From the NCBI GenBank assembly GCA_022820925.1, contig JAJEEO010000001.1, positions 5,001 through 69,000 of the forward strand: DNA of 64,000 nt, given 5' to 3'. Both the position numbers and the translations under genes were made by a program. This document shows, one piece after another, positions 28,425-36,848 of the stretch; the stretch's first letter is position 1; every line of letters begins with the position of its first letter. The stretch is from Acidimicrobiia bacterium. GTDB taxonomy: Bacteria > Actinomycetota > Acidimicrobiia > Acidimicrobiales > Poriferisodalaceae. The notes beneath the pieces are model-generated. The model made no database searches. It was not told where the DNA came from and saw only the letters and a list, made by a program, of their open reading frames with translations.

Positions 28425-30830
28425 TCAGCGCAGCACCGCGCCATGGGTGCGCTCCACGGCATCGATGCAGCGCTGGCGGATCTCGGCGACCTGCTCGTCG
28501 GTGAGCGTGCGATCGTCAGCTTGGAGGCGCAGGCGGTAGGCCAGCGAGCGGGTGTCCGATGCCAGCTGGTCGCCCCTGTAGATGTCGAACAATGCGACTG
28601 ATCGCAGTTCGCGGCCCCCGGCGGCTTGCAGCGTGTCCCGGACGTGCGATGCCTGAACGCTGTCGGAGACAGCGAACGCCAGGTCGGTGTCGCTCGAGGG
28701 GTAGGTGGACACCACCTGGTACGGCCGGTCGGCCGCGCCAGCCGCAGCGCTCAGCAGCGATTCCACGTCGAGCTGCAGCCAGCCGCAGCGCTCGTCGAGC
28801 CCATGACGCTCGCACACGACCGGGTCGACTTCGCCGACGACACCGATCGGCTGGTCGCCAAGCATCACCTCGGCAGCCCGAACGGGATGCATGCCGTCGA
28901 GGTCGGCGGAGTTCTTCAGCGAGGCGTCGAGCCCGAATGCATGGCAGATGAGGTCCCACATGCGAACTGCGTCGACGACTGCGCCCCCGGCCCAGATGGC
29001 ACCGAGGTGCTCGGTCTCGGTAGGCAGCTCGTCGCTCGCGCTCCGCGCCGAGGGAGATCCGAACACGACGCCGATCTCGAACAGCGACACCGACTGATTG
29101 CGGTGCGAGGTGTTGTAGGCGGCGGCCGCGAGCAACCCTGGCAGCAGGGATGGTCGCAGCACCGACTCCTCGGTTGCGAGCGGGTTCAGCAATCGCACCG
29201 GCTCGACTCCATCGATGCCGGCGCGCCGCACCGCATCGGGCGCCAGGAACGGGTTCGGCATGGCTTCGGACAACCCGGCACCCACCAGCACCCGTCGCAG
29301 GTCGCGACGCAAGCGCTGCGTCGGTGTGAGACGGCCGGGCTCCGGCGAGCGGGGCACCGTGCGGCCGAGCCGCCCATACCCGTAGTGACGGGCCACTTCC
29401 TCGGCCACGTCGGTTTCGGTCGCCACATCGGGACGGAAACTCGGGATCATCACTTCGAGCGTGCCGTCTGCGTCATCTTCAAGCACGGCGCACCGCAAGC
29501 CGATGGGATCGAGCAGGCCACGCAGCTCATCGGCGCTGAATGGCCTCCCCAGCAGATGGCTCATGCGGGCTGGGCGCACGCGGACTCTGGCGGCCGTGGG
29601 CAGATCGCCCCGGCCGTCGAGCCGACCGCTGCACACCGACACACCGCCGGGGGTCACCCGGTCGAGCAGCTCGCAGAACCGGTCCAATGCGACCGGCACG
29701 AGCTCATGGTCGGTGCCGCGCTCGAAGCGAATCGAGGCTTCCGAACGCAGGCCCAGCCTTTGGGAGGTGCGGCTGATCGACAGGCGATCCCACCACGCGA
29801 GCTCGAGCAGCACGGCCGTGGTGCTGTCGCTGATCTCGGTGTTCTCGCCGCCCATCACCCCCGAGATGCCGATGGGCCGGTCATCGCGGTCGACGATCAG
29901 GCCGTCGCCGCGGAGCATCTCGCGTTCGGTGCCGTCAAGCGTCACGAGACGTTCTCCGCCCGCGGAGCGTCTCGTTCCCAGGTGACCGTCGGGCACGAGC
30001 GCCAGGTCGTAGGTGTGGTTCGGCGTGCCCAACTCGAGCATCACGTAGTTGGAGACGTCCACGACAGAGTTGATCGGACGCATCCCGCACAGCACGAGGC
30101 GCAGCTGCATCCACAGCGGCGACTGGCCGATCGACACGTCGCGGATGACGCGAACGCCGAACCGGCCGCAGAGATCGGGGTCGATGATCTCCACCGATGC
30201 GACCGTCGAGATGTCCTCGCCGGTCTCGCTGACGACCGGCGCGGGGACCCCGAAGGGCACGCCGAGCCGGGCCGCCAGGTCACGAGCCACACCGGCAACC
30301 GACATGGCATCGGGACGGTTCGGGTTGACCTCCAGGTCGTACAGCACGTCGCCGGCCAGGCCGAGCTGCGACATCAGCGGTACACCGAGCTCAAACTCGC
30401 GGGGCAGGATCATGATGCCCTCGGCGTCATCGCCCAGGCCCAGCTCGGCGGCCGAGCAGCACATGCCCTGGGAGAGCTGGCCGCGCAGCCGGCGCTCGCC
30501 GATCTCCAGTCCGCCGGGCATCGTGGTGCCCACGGTCGCGAGCGGCACCAGGTCGCCCTCGGCCATATTGAATGCGCCGCAGCACACCTGCAGCGCGCCG
30601 TCGGTTCCCTCCCCCGTCGTACCCGGCACATCCACGTCGACGAGCTGGATCCGGTCGGCCTCGGGGTGGGGCCGCAGGCCTGCGACACGGGCAACCACCA
30701 CACCGTCGAGCGGCGGCAGGACACGCATCTCCTCGACGGCCATGCCCAAGTCGCTCAAGTGATCGGCCAGCTCGGCAGGATCGCCCTCGATGGGAGCGAA
30801 CTCGCGCAGCCAGCTCAGCAGCACCTTCAT
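28425..30830 (-). CDS. pheT: Phenylalanyl-tRNA synthetase beta subunit
   Basis: Partner of PheS in the alpha2-beta2 enzyme. 801 residues from the ATG at 30830 (KVLLSWLREF, the standard start). An N-terminal tRNA/OB-fold domain (GLRPHPEADRIQLVDVDV) is followed by the B3/B4 editing domain, the B5 region (SHLLGRPFSADELRGLL) and the catalytic-like core (PNPFLAPDAV; SLFEIGVVF). The C-terminal ferredoxin-like anticodon-binding domain includes YPSSDTDLAF. The gene follows pheS by 37 bp and closes the translation operon. Confidence 0.97.
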   Translation of the reverse strand: MKVLLSWLREFAPIEGDPAELADHLSDLGMAVEEMRVLPPLDGVVVARVAGLRPHPEADRIQLVDVDVPGTTGEGTDGALQVCCGAFNMAEGDLVPLATVGTTMPGGLEIGERRLRGQLSQGMCCSAAELGLGDDAEGIMILPREFELGVPLMSQLGLAGDVLYDLEVNPNRPDAMSVAGVARDLAARLGVPFGVPAPVVSETGEDISTVASVEIIDPDLCGRFGVRVIRDVSIGQSPLWMQLRLVLCGMRPINSVVDVSNYVMLELGTPNHTYDLALVPDGHLGTRRSAGGERLVTLDGTEREMLRGDGLIVDRDDRPIGISGVMGGENTEISDSTTAVLLELAWWDRLSISRTSQRLGLRSEASIRFERGTDHELVPVALDRFCELLDRVTPGGVSVCSGRLDGRGDLPTAARVRVRPARMSHLLGRPFSADELRGLLDPIGLRCAVLEDDADGTLEVMIPSFRPDVATETDVAEEVARHYGYGRLGRTVPRSPEPGRLTPTQRLRRDLRRVLVGAGLSEAMPNPFLAPDAVRRAGIDGVEPVRLLNPLATEESVLRPSLLPGLLAAAAYNTSHRNQSVSLFEIGVVFGSPSARSASDELPTETEHLGAIWAGGAVVDAVRMWDLICHAFGLDASLKNSADLDGMHPVRAAEVMLGDQPIGVVGEVDPVVCERHGLDERCGWLQLDVESLLSAAAGAADRPYQVVSTYPSSDTDLAFAVSDSVQASHVRDTLQAAGGRELRSVALFDIYRGDQLASDTRSLAYRLRLQADDRTLTDEQVAEIRQRCIDAVERTHGAVLR

Positions 30831-30867
30831 CGGGGTTGCCCCCCTCGCCAATGCAGATCCGCGGGCA

Positions 30868-31968
30868 TCAGAACTGGCTCAAGAATCGGATGTCGTTGGT
30901 GTACATGTCGCGCAGGTCGTCGATGCCGTGACGCATCAGGGCCAGCCGGTCGATGCCGAAGCCGAACGCGAACCCAGTCCATTCCTCGAAGTCGATGCCG
31001 CAGTTGGCGAGCACGTTGGGATGCACCATGCCGCATCCGCCCAGCTCGATCCAGCCGGTGCGCTGGCACGTCTGGCAGCCTGCGCCCCCGCAGATCACGC
31101 AGGTGATGTCGAACTCAGCGGACGGTTCGGTGAACGGGAAGTACGAGGGGCGCAGCCGCGACGAGATCGCCTTGCCGAAGTACGCCGAGGTGAACTCCTC
31201 CAGCGTCCCCGCAAGGTCGGCGAAGGAGATGCCCCGATCCACCACCAAGCCCTCGATCTGGTGGAACACGGGCATGTGGCTGGCATCGGCCGTGTCGCGC
31301 CGGAACACGCGGCCCGGACAGATCGTGTAGATCGGCGGCGGCTGGGATTCCATGACCCGGATCTGCACCGGGGAGGTGTGGGTGCGCAGCACCACGTTGG
31401 AGGCCTCGCCGCCCTCGCCGTCGCCCAGCTCGGTGCGCTCGCCCAGGTCCAGATAGAGCGTGTCCCACATGGAGCGGGCCGGGTGCGCAGCGGGCAGGTT
31501 GAGCGCCTCGAAGTTGTACCAGTCGGTCTCCGCCTGGGGTCCCTCTGAGACAGTGAAACCCATGCCGACGAACACGTCTTCGAGGCGTTCGGTGGTCTGG
31601 GTGACCAAGTGCAAGTGGCCCCGCGCCGGGCCCGGGGGCGTCTCGGTGAGATCCAGCCACTCCTGCTGGAGCTGGGTGCGGCGCGCTGCCGCTGCGAGCT
31701 CGTCGGCTGCATTGGCGTACGCCGCACGCAGCTCCTGCTGGGCCTCGTTGAGCGCCCGCCCGGCGGTGGCGCGCATTTCGACGGGCAGCGAGCCGAAGCC
31801 CTGCTTGATCCGGCCCAGCACCGACTTGCGCCCGAACAGGCCCGACTCGGTGTGCGCCAGCTCGTCCGTGGTGGACGCGGCGGCAATTGCAGCCAATCCC
31901 TGGCTTCGTGCAGCGTCGATATCGGCGAGCAGCGTGTCGAGGCCTGCGTCGGCGGCTGGGCCATTCAC
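30868..31968 (-). CDS. pheS: Phenylalanyl-tRNA synthetase alpha subunit
   Basis: Catalytic subunit that charges tRNA-Phe. The protein has 366 residues. An N-terminal coiled coil (about 1-90) precedes the class II core. GMGFTVSEGPQAETDWYNF and HPARSMWDTL mark the Phe pocket, HTSPVQIRVME is motif 2, and FGFGIDRLALMRHG is motif 3. The ATG start is at 31968, 34 bp after the RNA methyltransferase gene, and pheT follows, the usual actinobacterial order. Confidence 0.97.
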   Translation of the reverse strand: MNGPAADAGLDTLLADIDAARSQGLAAIAAASTTDELAHTESGLFGRKSVLGRIKQGFGSLPVEMRATAGRALNEAQQELRAAYANAADELAAAARRTQLQQEWLDLTETPPGPARGHLHLVTQTTERLEDVFVGMGFTVSEGPQAETDWYNFEALNLPAAHPARSMWDTLYLDLGERTELGDGEGGEASNVVLRTHTSPVQIRVMESQPPPIYTICPGRVFRRDTADASHMPVFHQIEGLVVDRGISFADLAGTLEEFTSAYFGKAISSRLRPSYFPFTEPSAEFDITCVICGGAGCQTCQRTGWIELGGCGMVHPNVLANCGIDFEEWTGFAFGFGIDRLALMRHGIDDLRDMYTNDIRFLSQF

Positions 31969-32002
31969 GGCAGGCAGGGTACGACGCCGCGGAGCCGAAT
32001 GG

Positions 32003-32779
32003 TCAGTGATTTTGTGCCTGCACTCGCATCGCGTACATCAGCACGGCGGCGGCCACTGCGACGTTGAGCGAGTCGACGGGGTGCTGCATGGGAATCGCGA
32101 CGGCGATGTCGGTGCTCGCGACGGCGTCGTCAGACGGCCCGTGGGCCTCGTTGCCCACCACGAGCGTCATGCGATCCGAATGCCGCAGGCCGTCCAGCGT
32201 CATCTCGCCGTCTGGCGCAGCGCGCACCCGGAGGTGACCGGCGTCGGCGAGAGCGTCCAGCACCTCCGAGGTGGAATGCCCGCGGCTGACCATCGGCCCG
32301 AAGGTCAGCCCTGCAGCACCGCGCAGTGCCTTGGGGCTCCACAGGTCGGTCGTGCCTTCGGTCGCGATCACGGCTCCGAAGCCTGCAGCGACGGCGCTGC
32401 GAACCACGGCACCCGCGTTGCCCGGGTCGCGCACCGCTTCGAGCACCACGACTCGCTCCGCGCCCACCGCTTCGCCGAGCGGCGCGTCGGCGAAGCGGGC
32501 GATGGCCAGCACGCCCTGGGGATTCATCGCGTCGGCCAGGGGGTCGAGCTTCTCAGCAGGGACTGGGTGAATTGCGCCGATCCGCTCGGAGTAGCCGGGG
32601 CCGAGCCGGGCTGCATCGGGATGGGCTTCGGGCGTGCTCGCAGGCGCGTAGCGATCGACCAGCTCAGGTCGCGCAAACACCGCGTCGAGGGTGGCACCGC
32701 TGGCGAGTGCCCCGTCGACTGCCCTGGGACCCTCGACGACTGCCATGCCGGCCACGTCGCGCTGGCGCCGGTCGCGCAC
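32003..32779 (-). CDS. TrmH/SpoU-family RNA 2'-O-methyltransferase
   Basis: SAM-dependent 2'-O-methyltransferase with the trefoil-knot (SPOUT) fold, acting on rRNA or tRNA. Motif 1 is LEAVRDPGNAGAVVRSAVAAG, motif 2 VVGNEAHGPS, and motif 3 IPMQHPVDSLNVAVAAAV. From the GTG at 32779 it has 258 residues, but the conserved N-terminal helix (KAALARLSRLVRDRRQR) begins before that. The only start-like codon ahead of it in frame is CTG at 32839, which overlaps the rplT stop as CTGA; real translation may begin there. The gene commonly sits between rplT and pheS. Confidence 0.92.
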   Translation of the reverse strand: MRDRRQRDVAGMAVVEGPRAVDGALASGATLDAVFARPELVDRYAPASTPEAHPDAARLGPGYSERIGAIHPVPAEKLDPLADAMNPQGVLAIARFADAPLGEAVGAERVVVLEAVRDPGNAGAVVRSAVAAGFGAVIATEGTTDLWSPKALRGAAGLTFGPMVSRGHSTSEVLDALADAGHLRVRAAPDGEMTLDGLRHSDRMTLVVGNEAHGPSDDAVASTDIAVAIPMQHPVDSLNVAVAAAVLMYAMRVQAQNH

Positions 32780-32835
32780 CAGTCGTGACAGCCGCGCCAG
32801 CGCGGCCTTCGAGGGTGCGGTCGGCTCGGGAGTGC

Positions 32836-33243
32836 TCAGGCTGCTGTGTCGGCCGCGCCGCCGTCACCGGCGGTCGAGTCGGCCGCGCCGCCGAGGGCAG
32901 CCTCAGCGCGCTCGGCGATCGCCGCGAATGCTGCAGGATCGCTCACGGCGAGGTCGGCCAGATTCTTGCGGTCGACGGTGATCCCGGCTGCGCCCAGTCC
33001 GTGCATGAGCCGGCTGTAGGTGGTGCCGTTCTGGCGTGCCGCAGCGTTGATGCGCTGAATCCACAAGCGCCGGAACTCGCCCTTGCGCGCCCTGCGGTCG
33101 CGGAACGCGTACTGGCCGCTGTGCATGAGCTGCTCGTTGGCAGCCCGGAACGACCTGCTCTTGTTGCCGTAGTAGCCCTTCGCCTGCGCCAGGGTCGCCT
33201 TGCGTCGGGTACGGCTGGCCACTGATCGCTTGACTCGTGCCAT
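32836..33243 (-). CDS. rplT: 50S ribosomal protein L20
   Basis: 23S rRNA-binding assembly protein. The family signature is strong: [32 protein letters not shown] and [12 protein letters not shown]. At 135 residues it is slightly longer than the usual 115-125, because of an Ala/Gly/Asp-rich tail after [10 protein letters not shown]. It starts at the ATG at 33243, 43 bp after rpmI. Confidence 0.98.
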   Translation of the reverse strand: MARVKRSVASRTRRKATLAQAKGYYGNKSRSFRAANEQLMHSGQYAFRDRRARKGEFRRLWIQRINAAARQNGTTYSRLMHGLGAAGITVDRKNLADLAVSDPAAFAAIAERAEAALGGAADSTAGDGGAADTAA

Positions 33244-33286
33244 GTTGATCCTCCGATGTTGCTTGGATCGGACCTGGGGGCAGGCC

Positions 33287-33481
33287 TCAGCGGCCCAGCA
33301 TCCGGTTGATGCGCTTGGCGTCGGCTGCTGACACGCCGCCTTCAATCGCCAGCTGCCGCTTGCGCTTGGACGACTTCTTTTCGAGATTGTGGTTGCGGTT
33401 GCGCTTGCGCCGGACGAGCTTGCCGGAGCCCGTGGTCTTGAAGCGCTTCTTGGCGCCGCTGTGTGTCTTCATTTTGGGCAT
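33287..33481 (-). CDS. rpmI: 50S ribosomal protein L35
   Basis: 64-residue basic ribosomal protein with the classic L35 start [14 protein letters not shown], the [20 protein letters not shown] centre and the IN-RMLGR end. It lies between infC and rplT, as in most bacteria. The 112 bp gap to infC holds no other gene. Confidence 0.98.
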   Translation of the reverse strand: MPKMKTHSGAKKRFKTTGSGKLVRRKRNRNHNLEKKSSKRKRQLAIEGGVSAADAKRINRMLGR

Positions 33482-33593
33482 GGTGTGCTGCTTTGCTGCT
33501 TTGCTGCTGTGAGGCTGAGTTGGCCCTGCTGAGCGCGGGCCCGGCGAGCGGAGGGCAGAGCACCCGCCGGTCGGCTGATCGTCTGGCCGGGAG

Positions 33594-34157
33594 TCAGTCG
33601 GCCGGCGGATCGGCTGCTTTGCGACGCTGACGTGAGGCGCGATCTGGACTCAGCAACATGGTCATGTTGCGCCCGTCCAGCCTGGGGAACTGGTCGACCT
33701 TCCCGACGTCGGCGACTGCCTCGGCGACTCGCTCGAGAATCTGGCCGCCCAGCTCGGGATGGAATACCTCACGCCCCCGGAACATCACGGTGACCTTGAC
33801 CTTGTGGCCGTCCTCGAGAAACTTGCAGACCTTGGATGTCTTGGTGCCGAAGTCGCCGGTCCCGATCTTGGGCCGGTACTTCATCTCCTTGAGCCCGGTG
33901 TGCGTCGATTTGCGCCGCGATTCCTTCGCCCGCTGGGCCGCCTCGTACTTGTACTTGCCGTAGTCCATGATCCGGCAGACAGGCGGGGCGGCGTTGGGAG
34001 CCACCTCGACGAGGTCGAGATCCATATTGCGCGCGATTTGCAGGGCCTCTGGCAACGACTTGATGCCGATCTGCTCGCCGTCGGGTGAAACCAAGCGGAC
34101 CTCGCGGACCCTGATGTCCTCGTTGATCCGGGCGTCACCGTCGCTGGCGCGTGCTAT
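33594..34157 (-). CDS. infC: Translation initiation factor IF-3, probable non-canonical start
   Basis: Keeps the 30S subunit free and polices initiator tRNA. The conserved body starts at [20 protein letters not shown] and includes [21 protein letters not shown], the linker, and [15 protein letters not shown]. There is no ATG, GTG or TTG in frame close to the conserved N-terminus. The nearest plausible starts are ATA at 34157 (187 residues, used here) and ATC at 34127 (177 residues). The next in-frame GTG lies inside the divergent DUF1844 gene. A rare start codon would fit the known self-regulation of infC in other bacteria. Confidence 0.9.
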   Translation of the reverse strand: MARASDGDARINEDIRVREVRLVSPDGEQIGIKSLPEALQIARNMDLDLVEVAPNAAPPVCRIMDYGKYKYEAAQRAKESRRKSTHTGLKEMKYRPKIGTGDFGTKTSKVCKFLEDGHKVKVTVMFRGREVFHPELGGQILERVAEAVADVGKVDQFPRLDGRNMTMLLSPDRASRQRRKAADPPAD

Positions 34158-34339
34158 GGCCGTACTCGCTTGTCCAAAGGACGCTCCTCGTCCACGCGGC
34201 GTCCTCTTGCGAGCCCGGTACCGAGACTCGCCCGAGGGCGGTTCGGTGGGGGCATGACCCCGCTTGTTCCAGTTGTGAGGGCCGTAGGGTAACAGCGCAG
34301 GCCAAATGCAGCACTGCGAGACAGCCAGAGGGGTCGTGG

Positions 34340-34813
34340 ATGAGCACGTTGTGGACACCGGGGGGTGAGCACCGGGTGCCTCGCGAGAGCGCTGACGAGC
34401 CCCAGGGGCAGCCCGGCACAGCCGACGGAGGAGAGGGCGGCGCATTCGGCGGCGAACTCGATATCGATCCCGAGACCGGGCTCCCGATCGATCCGCGCAC
34501 CGGCGAGCCGTTCGATCCCGAAGAGCTGGCCGCGATGCAGGAGCAGCTGCGCGAGGCCCAGGAACAGCTCGTCTCGGTGCCCGCGGCCGAGATCGTGCAG
34601 AACCACATGATGGGGCTGTTCGAGCTGGCGGCATTGCATCTGCGGCGTGACCCTCCCGATCTCGACGAGGCTCGGCTCCCGATCGACGCGCTGGGCCTGC
34701 TGGTGGACAACCTTGGCGATCAGCTGCCCGCCGGCGAAACGCTGCGCGGTGCGCTGCAGCAGATTCGTCTCGCCTACGTCGAGATCCACAAGCGCCAGAC
34801 AGCAGCCGAATAG
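34340..34813 (+). CDS. DUF1844 domain protein
   Basis: 157 residues from the ATG at 34340. The N-terminal half is disordered, acidic and Gly/Pro-rich (LDIDPETGLPIDPRTGEPFD). The C-terminal DUF1844 segment starts AEIVQNHMMGLFELAALHL and ends GALQQIRLAYVEIHKRQ, an all-helical stretch of about 75 residues. The function is unknown; the gene is commonly next to infC in actinobacteria. It is divergent from infC, with only about 180 bp between the likely starts. Confidence 0.85.
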   Translation: MSTLWTPGGEHRVPRESADEPQGQPGTADGGEGGAFGGELDIDPETGLPIDPRTGEPFDPEELAAMQEQLREAQEQLVSVPAAEIVQNHMMGLFELAALHLRRDPPDLDEARLPIDALGLLVDNLGDQLPAGETLRGALQQIRLAYVEIHKRQTAAE

Positions 34814-34902
34814 ACGCCGCGCCCGAGCTGATTGGACAGCCCGAGCTGCCGACGAGAAAACCACCACGTCGCCACGAGAAGCCGCGGGTACCGTTACCGC
34901 CC

Positions 34903-35778
34903 GTGCTCAAGCTCGTGCTCCCCAAGGGCTCGCTGGAGGCAGCGACCCTGCAGCTATTTGAAGATGCTGACTTGCCTGTACGCCGGAGTTCGGCCGTGGA
35001 CTACCGCGCATCGATCGACGATCCGCGCATAGACGAGGTGCGCATCCTGCGTCCCCAGGAGATCCCGTCCTATGTCGCCGATGGCCTGTTTGACCTGGGC
35101 GTCGCCGGCCGGGATTGGATCGAGGAAACCAGCAGCGACGTCGTCTCGCTGGGAGAACTGCGCTACTCCAAGGCCACCTCGCGGCCCGTGAGGATTGTTC
35201 TGGCGGTGCCCGAGGACAGCGACTACCAGTCGCTTGGTGATCTGCCCGACGGCGTCCGTGTCTCAAGCGAGCTGCCGGAGCTCACCAAGCGGTACTTCGC
35301 CGAGCACGGAGTGAGCGCGGACATCCGCCTGAGCTACGGGGCGACCGAGGCCAAGACACCGGACATCGTCGACGCCGTCGTGGATGGCACCGAGACCGGC
35401 CGGGCCCTGCACGCTGCGGGCCTGCGGATCATCGACGAGATCCTCACGAGTTACACCGAGATCTTCACCAACCAGGCTGCCTACGACGACCCGGACAAGC
35501 GGCGAGCGATGACACAGATCAAGACGCTGCTCGACGGCGTGCTCGATGCACGGGGCAAGGTGCTGGTCAAGCTGAATGTCGGCCGTGAGCACCTCGACGC
35601 CGTGGTGGATGTGCTGCCCTCGATGAAGGCGCCGACCGTGAACGAGCTGTGGGGCGGCGAGGCCTACGCCGTCGAGACAGTGGCCCCGAAGCAGACGATC
35701 AACGTGCTCATCCCCGAGCTGATCGAACGCGGCGCAACCGACATCGTCGAGATGCCGATCTCCAAGATCGTCCCCTGA
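34903..35778 (+). CDS. hisG: ATP phosphoribosyltransferase (long form)
   Basis: First, feedback-controlled step of histidine synthesis. The protein has 291 residues, i.e. the long HisG form with a C-terminal regulatory ACT-like domain, so no HisZ is needed. Landmarks are LVLPKGSLEAATLQLFEDA, the EIPSYVADGLFDLGVAGRDWI region, and the phosphoribosyl loop IVDAVVDGTETGRAL. The GTG start is at 34903, 89 bp after the DUF1844 gene. No other his gene is adjacent. Its final codons and stop are duplicated downstream, but the gene itself is intact. Confidence 0.95.
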   Translation: MLKLVLPKGSLEAATLQLFEDADLPVRRSSAVDYRASIDDPRIDEVRILRPQEIPSYVADGLFDLGVAGRDWIEETSSDVVSLGELRYSKATSRPVRIVLAVPEDSDYQSLGDLPDGVRVSSELPELTKRYFAEHGVSADIRLSYGATEAKTPDIVDAVVDGTETGRALHAAGLRIIDEILTSYTEIFTNQAAYDDPDKRRAMTQIKTLLDGVLDARGKVLVKLNVGREHLDAVVDVLPSMKAPTVNELWGGEAYAVETVAPKQTINVLIPELIERGATDIVEMPISKIVP

Positions 35779-35810
35779 GCGCACCACGCCACAGGCATCT
35801 CGACGACACC
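35706..35810 (+). repeat. Long direct repeat at the hisG 3' end, copy 1
   Basis: Covers the last 24 or so codons and TGA of hisG plus 32 bp beyond. It recurs 999 bp later (36705-36809) with 10 mismatches in 105 positions and no gaps. The two copies bracket the zeta-like kinase gene and its partner in the same orientation, as attL/attR-like sites or a target duplication would. Confidence 0.9.
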
Positions 35811-35859
35811 GTCTCCAGCGATGTGCCCGGGCGTGTCGTGCCCATGACGGTCACCGCTG

Positions 35860-36414
35860 GTGGCCCGCAAGGAGATCCTGATCGTCGCCGGTCCAAACGG
35901 CGCGGACAAGACCACATTCGCACACACGTACCTCGAGCTATCAGCGCGCCGCATGCCATTCGTGAATGCCGACGGCATCGCCCCAGACCTGCCGTCGGGA
36001 ACAGCACTCCACGCTGACTATCGAGCAGGTCGCCTGATGCTGGCCGGGCTCGACCGGCTCGCCGCGGAAGGCCGGAGTTTTGCGTTCGAGACCACGTTGT
36101 CGGGCCGCGGTTATCTTCGCAGGATCAGGCAATGGCGCGTCCACGGCTACCACGTCACACTGCTGTTCCGCTCGCTTCCGTCCGCCGACGACGCAGTCGA
36201 ACGAGTGAGCCTGCGAGCGTCCCAAGGCGGCCATGATGTACCCGACGACGTGGTGCGGCAGCGATTCGAGAAAGGACTGCGGAACTTCCGCGAGCTGTAC
36301 CGCGAAGCAGTTGACGAGTGGATGCTCTTCGACGGCCTACACTTCAGCCCAGTGACCATCGCCAGGGGCACAGACCTTGCGACACATGTCATCAGCACCG
36401 CTCCGCAGCACTGA
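35860..36414 (+). CDS. Zeta-toxin-like P-loop kinase with altered Walker A
   Basis: 184 residues of the COG4185 zeta-toxin/AAA-type kinase group; family members phosphorylate UDP-sugars or similar. The opening ARKEILIVAGPNG and the body FVNADGIAPDLPSG, AGRLMLAGLDRL, SFAFETTLSGRGYLRRI, the GGHDVP segment and NFRELYREAVDEW match the family throughout. The P-loop reads GPNGADKTT: the glycine before the catalytic Lys17 is Asp16 (codon GAC). This should weaken or abolish ATP binding, so the toxin may be inactive. The start is GTG at 35860. The partner gene overlaps its 3' end, and both lie between copies of the hisG 3' end. Confidence 0.85.
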   Translation: MARKEILIVAGPNGADKTTFAHTYLELSARRMPFVNADGIAPDLPSGTALHADYRAGRLMLAGLDRLAAEGRSFAFETTLSGRGYLRRIRQWRVHGYHVTLLFRSLPSADDAVERVSLRASQGGHDVPDDVVRQRFEKGLRNFRELYREAVDEWMLFDGLHFSPVTIARGTDLATHVISTAPQH

Positions 36415-36709
36415 ATCGACCCGAAATGGCCAGCAGTCCGGCCCGAACGGCGCGAGCGACGGTGAGGACTTTGTGGAACTCGTCACCCGGGCGATGCAGC
36501 TTGCGGCCAAGCGAGCCCATCTGGTGGCGCACCAGACCGGCACCGGCGTGCTGTACCGGCGTGAGGACGGAGCAGTAGGCGTCTTCAAGCCCGATCCGGC
36601 CATGTACGAGGACCTGATTCCGCCGCCATTCGAAGACGAGCACATCCTGCGCGTCGAACCCGCCTTATGGGCCCGTACGCGGATCATCGACGAGAACTTC
36701 ACCAGCTGA
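36386..36709 (+). CDS. Small partner of the zeta-like kinase, candidate antitoxin
   Basis: 107 residues from the ATG at 36386 (TTG at 36377 possible), overlapping the kinase gene by 29 bp. After a polar N-terminus, a helix rich in Ala and His (VELVTRAMQLAAKRAHLVAH) leads into a short beta part (GTGVLYRREDGAVGVFKPDP). This resembles the small acidic or basic proteins often encoded with COG4185 kinases, but I cannot name a family. Its TGA stop lies in the first bases of the second hisG repeat, so the repeat supplies the end of this gene. Confidence 0.6.
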   Translation: MSSAPLRSTESTRNGQQSGPNGASDGEDFVELVTRAMQLAAKRAHLVAHQTGTGVLYRREDGAVGVFKPDPAMYEDLIPPPFEDEHILRVEPALWARTRIIDENFTS

Positions 36710-36809
36710 TCCCCGAGCTGATCGAACGCGGCGCGACGGACATCGTCGAGATGCCGATCTGCAGAATCGTCCCCTGAGCCCACCAAGCCACAGGTATCTC
36801 GACGACATC
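36705..36809 (+). repeat. Long direct repeat of the hisG 3' end, copy 2
   Basis: Second copy, 95 of 105 bases identical to 35706-35810. It still reads as a HisG C-terminus in the equivalent frame (LIPELIERGATDIVEMPI, then CRIVP-stop). Of the six changes within its coding part from the second base onward, some are silent (GCA to GCG, ACC to ACG) and others change Ser to Cys and Lys to Arg. Confidence 0.9.
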
Positions 36810-36818
36810 AACCCGGGC

Positions 36819-36848
36819 GAGATACCGATCTCGGTGATCGTCCCTTAG
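36819..36848 (+). repeat. Degenerate third copy of the hisG last ten codons
   Basis: 30 bp that would read EIPISVIVP-stop, against EMPISKIVP-stop at the real hisG end; 23 of 30 bases match. It lies 71 bp after the corresponding point of copy 2 and overlaps the stop codon of ribBA on the other strand. Short enough that chance cannot be excluded, but its position next to copy 2 argues for common origin. Confidence 0.5.

Noticed and set aside
28626..31106. Long plus-strand frame across pheT and pheS
   Set aside because: It crosses two well-supported genes and has no recognisable domain.
35649..36017. Alternative frame overlapping the hisG end and the kinase gene
   Set aside because: It is Arg/Pro-rich, matches no family, and the kinase frame carries clear motifs over the same bases.
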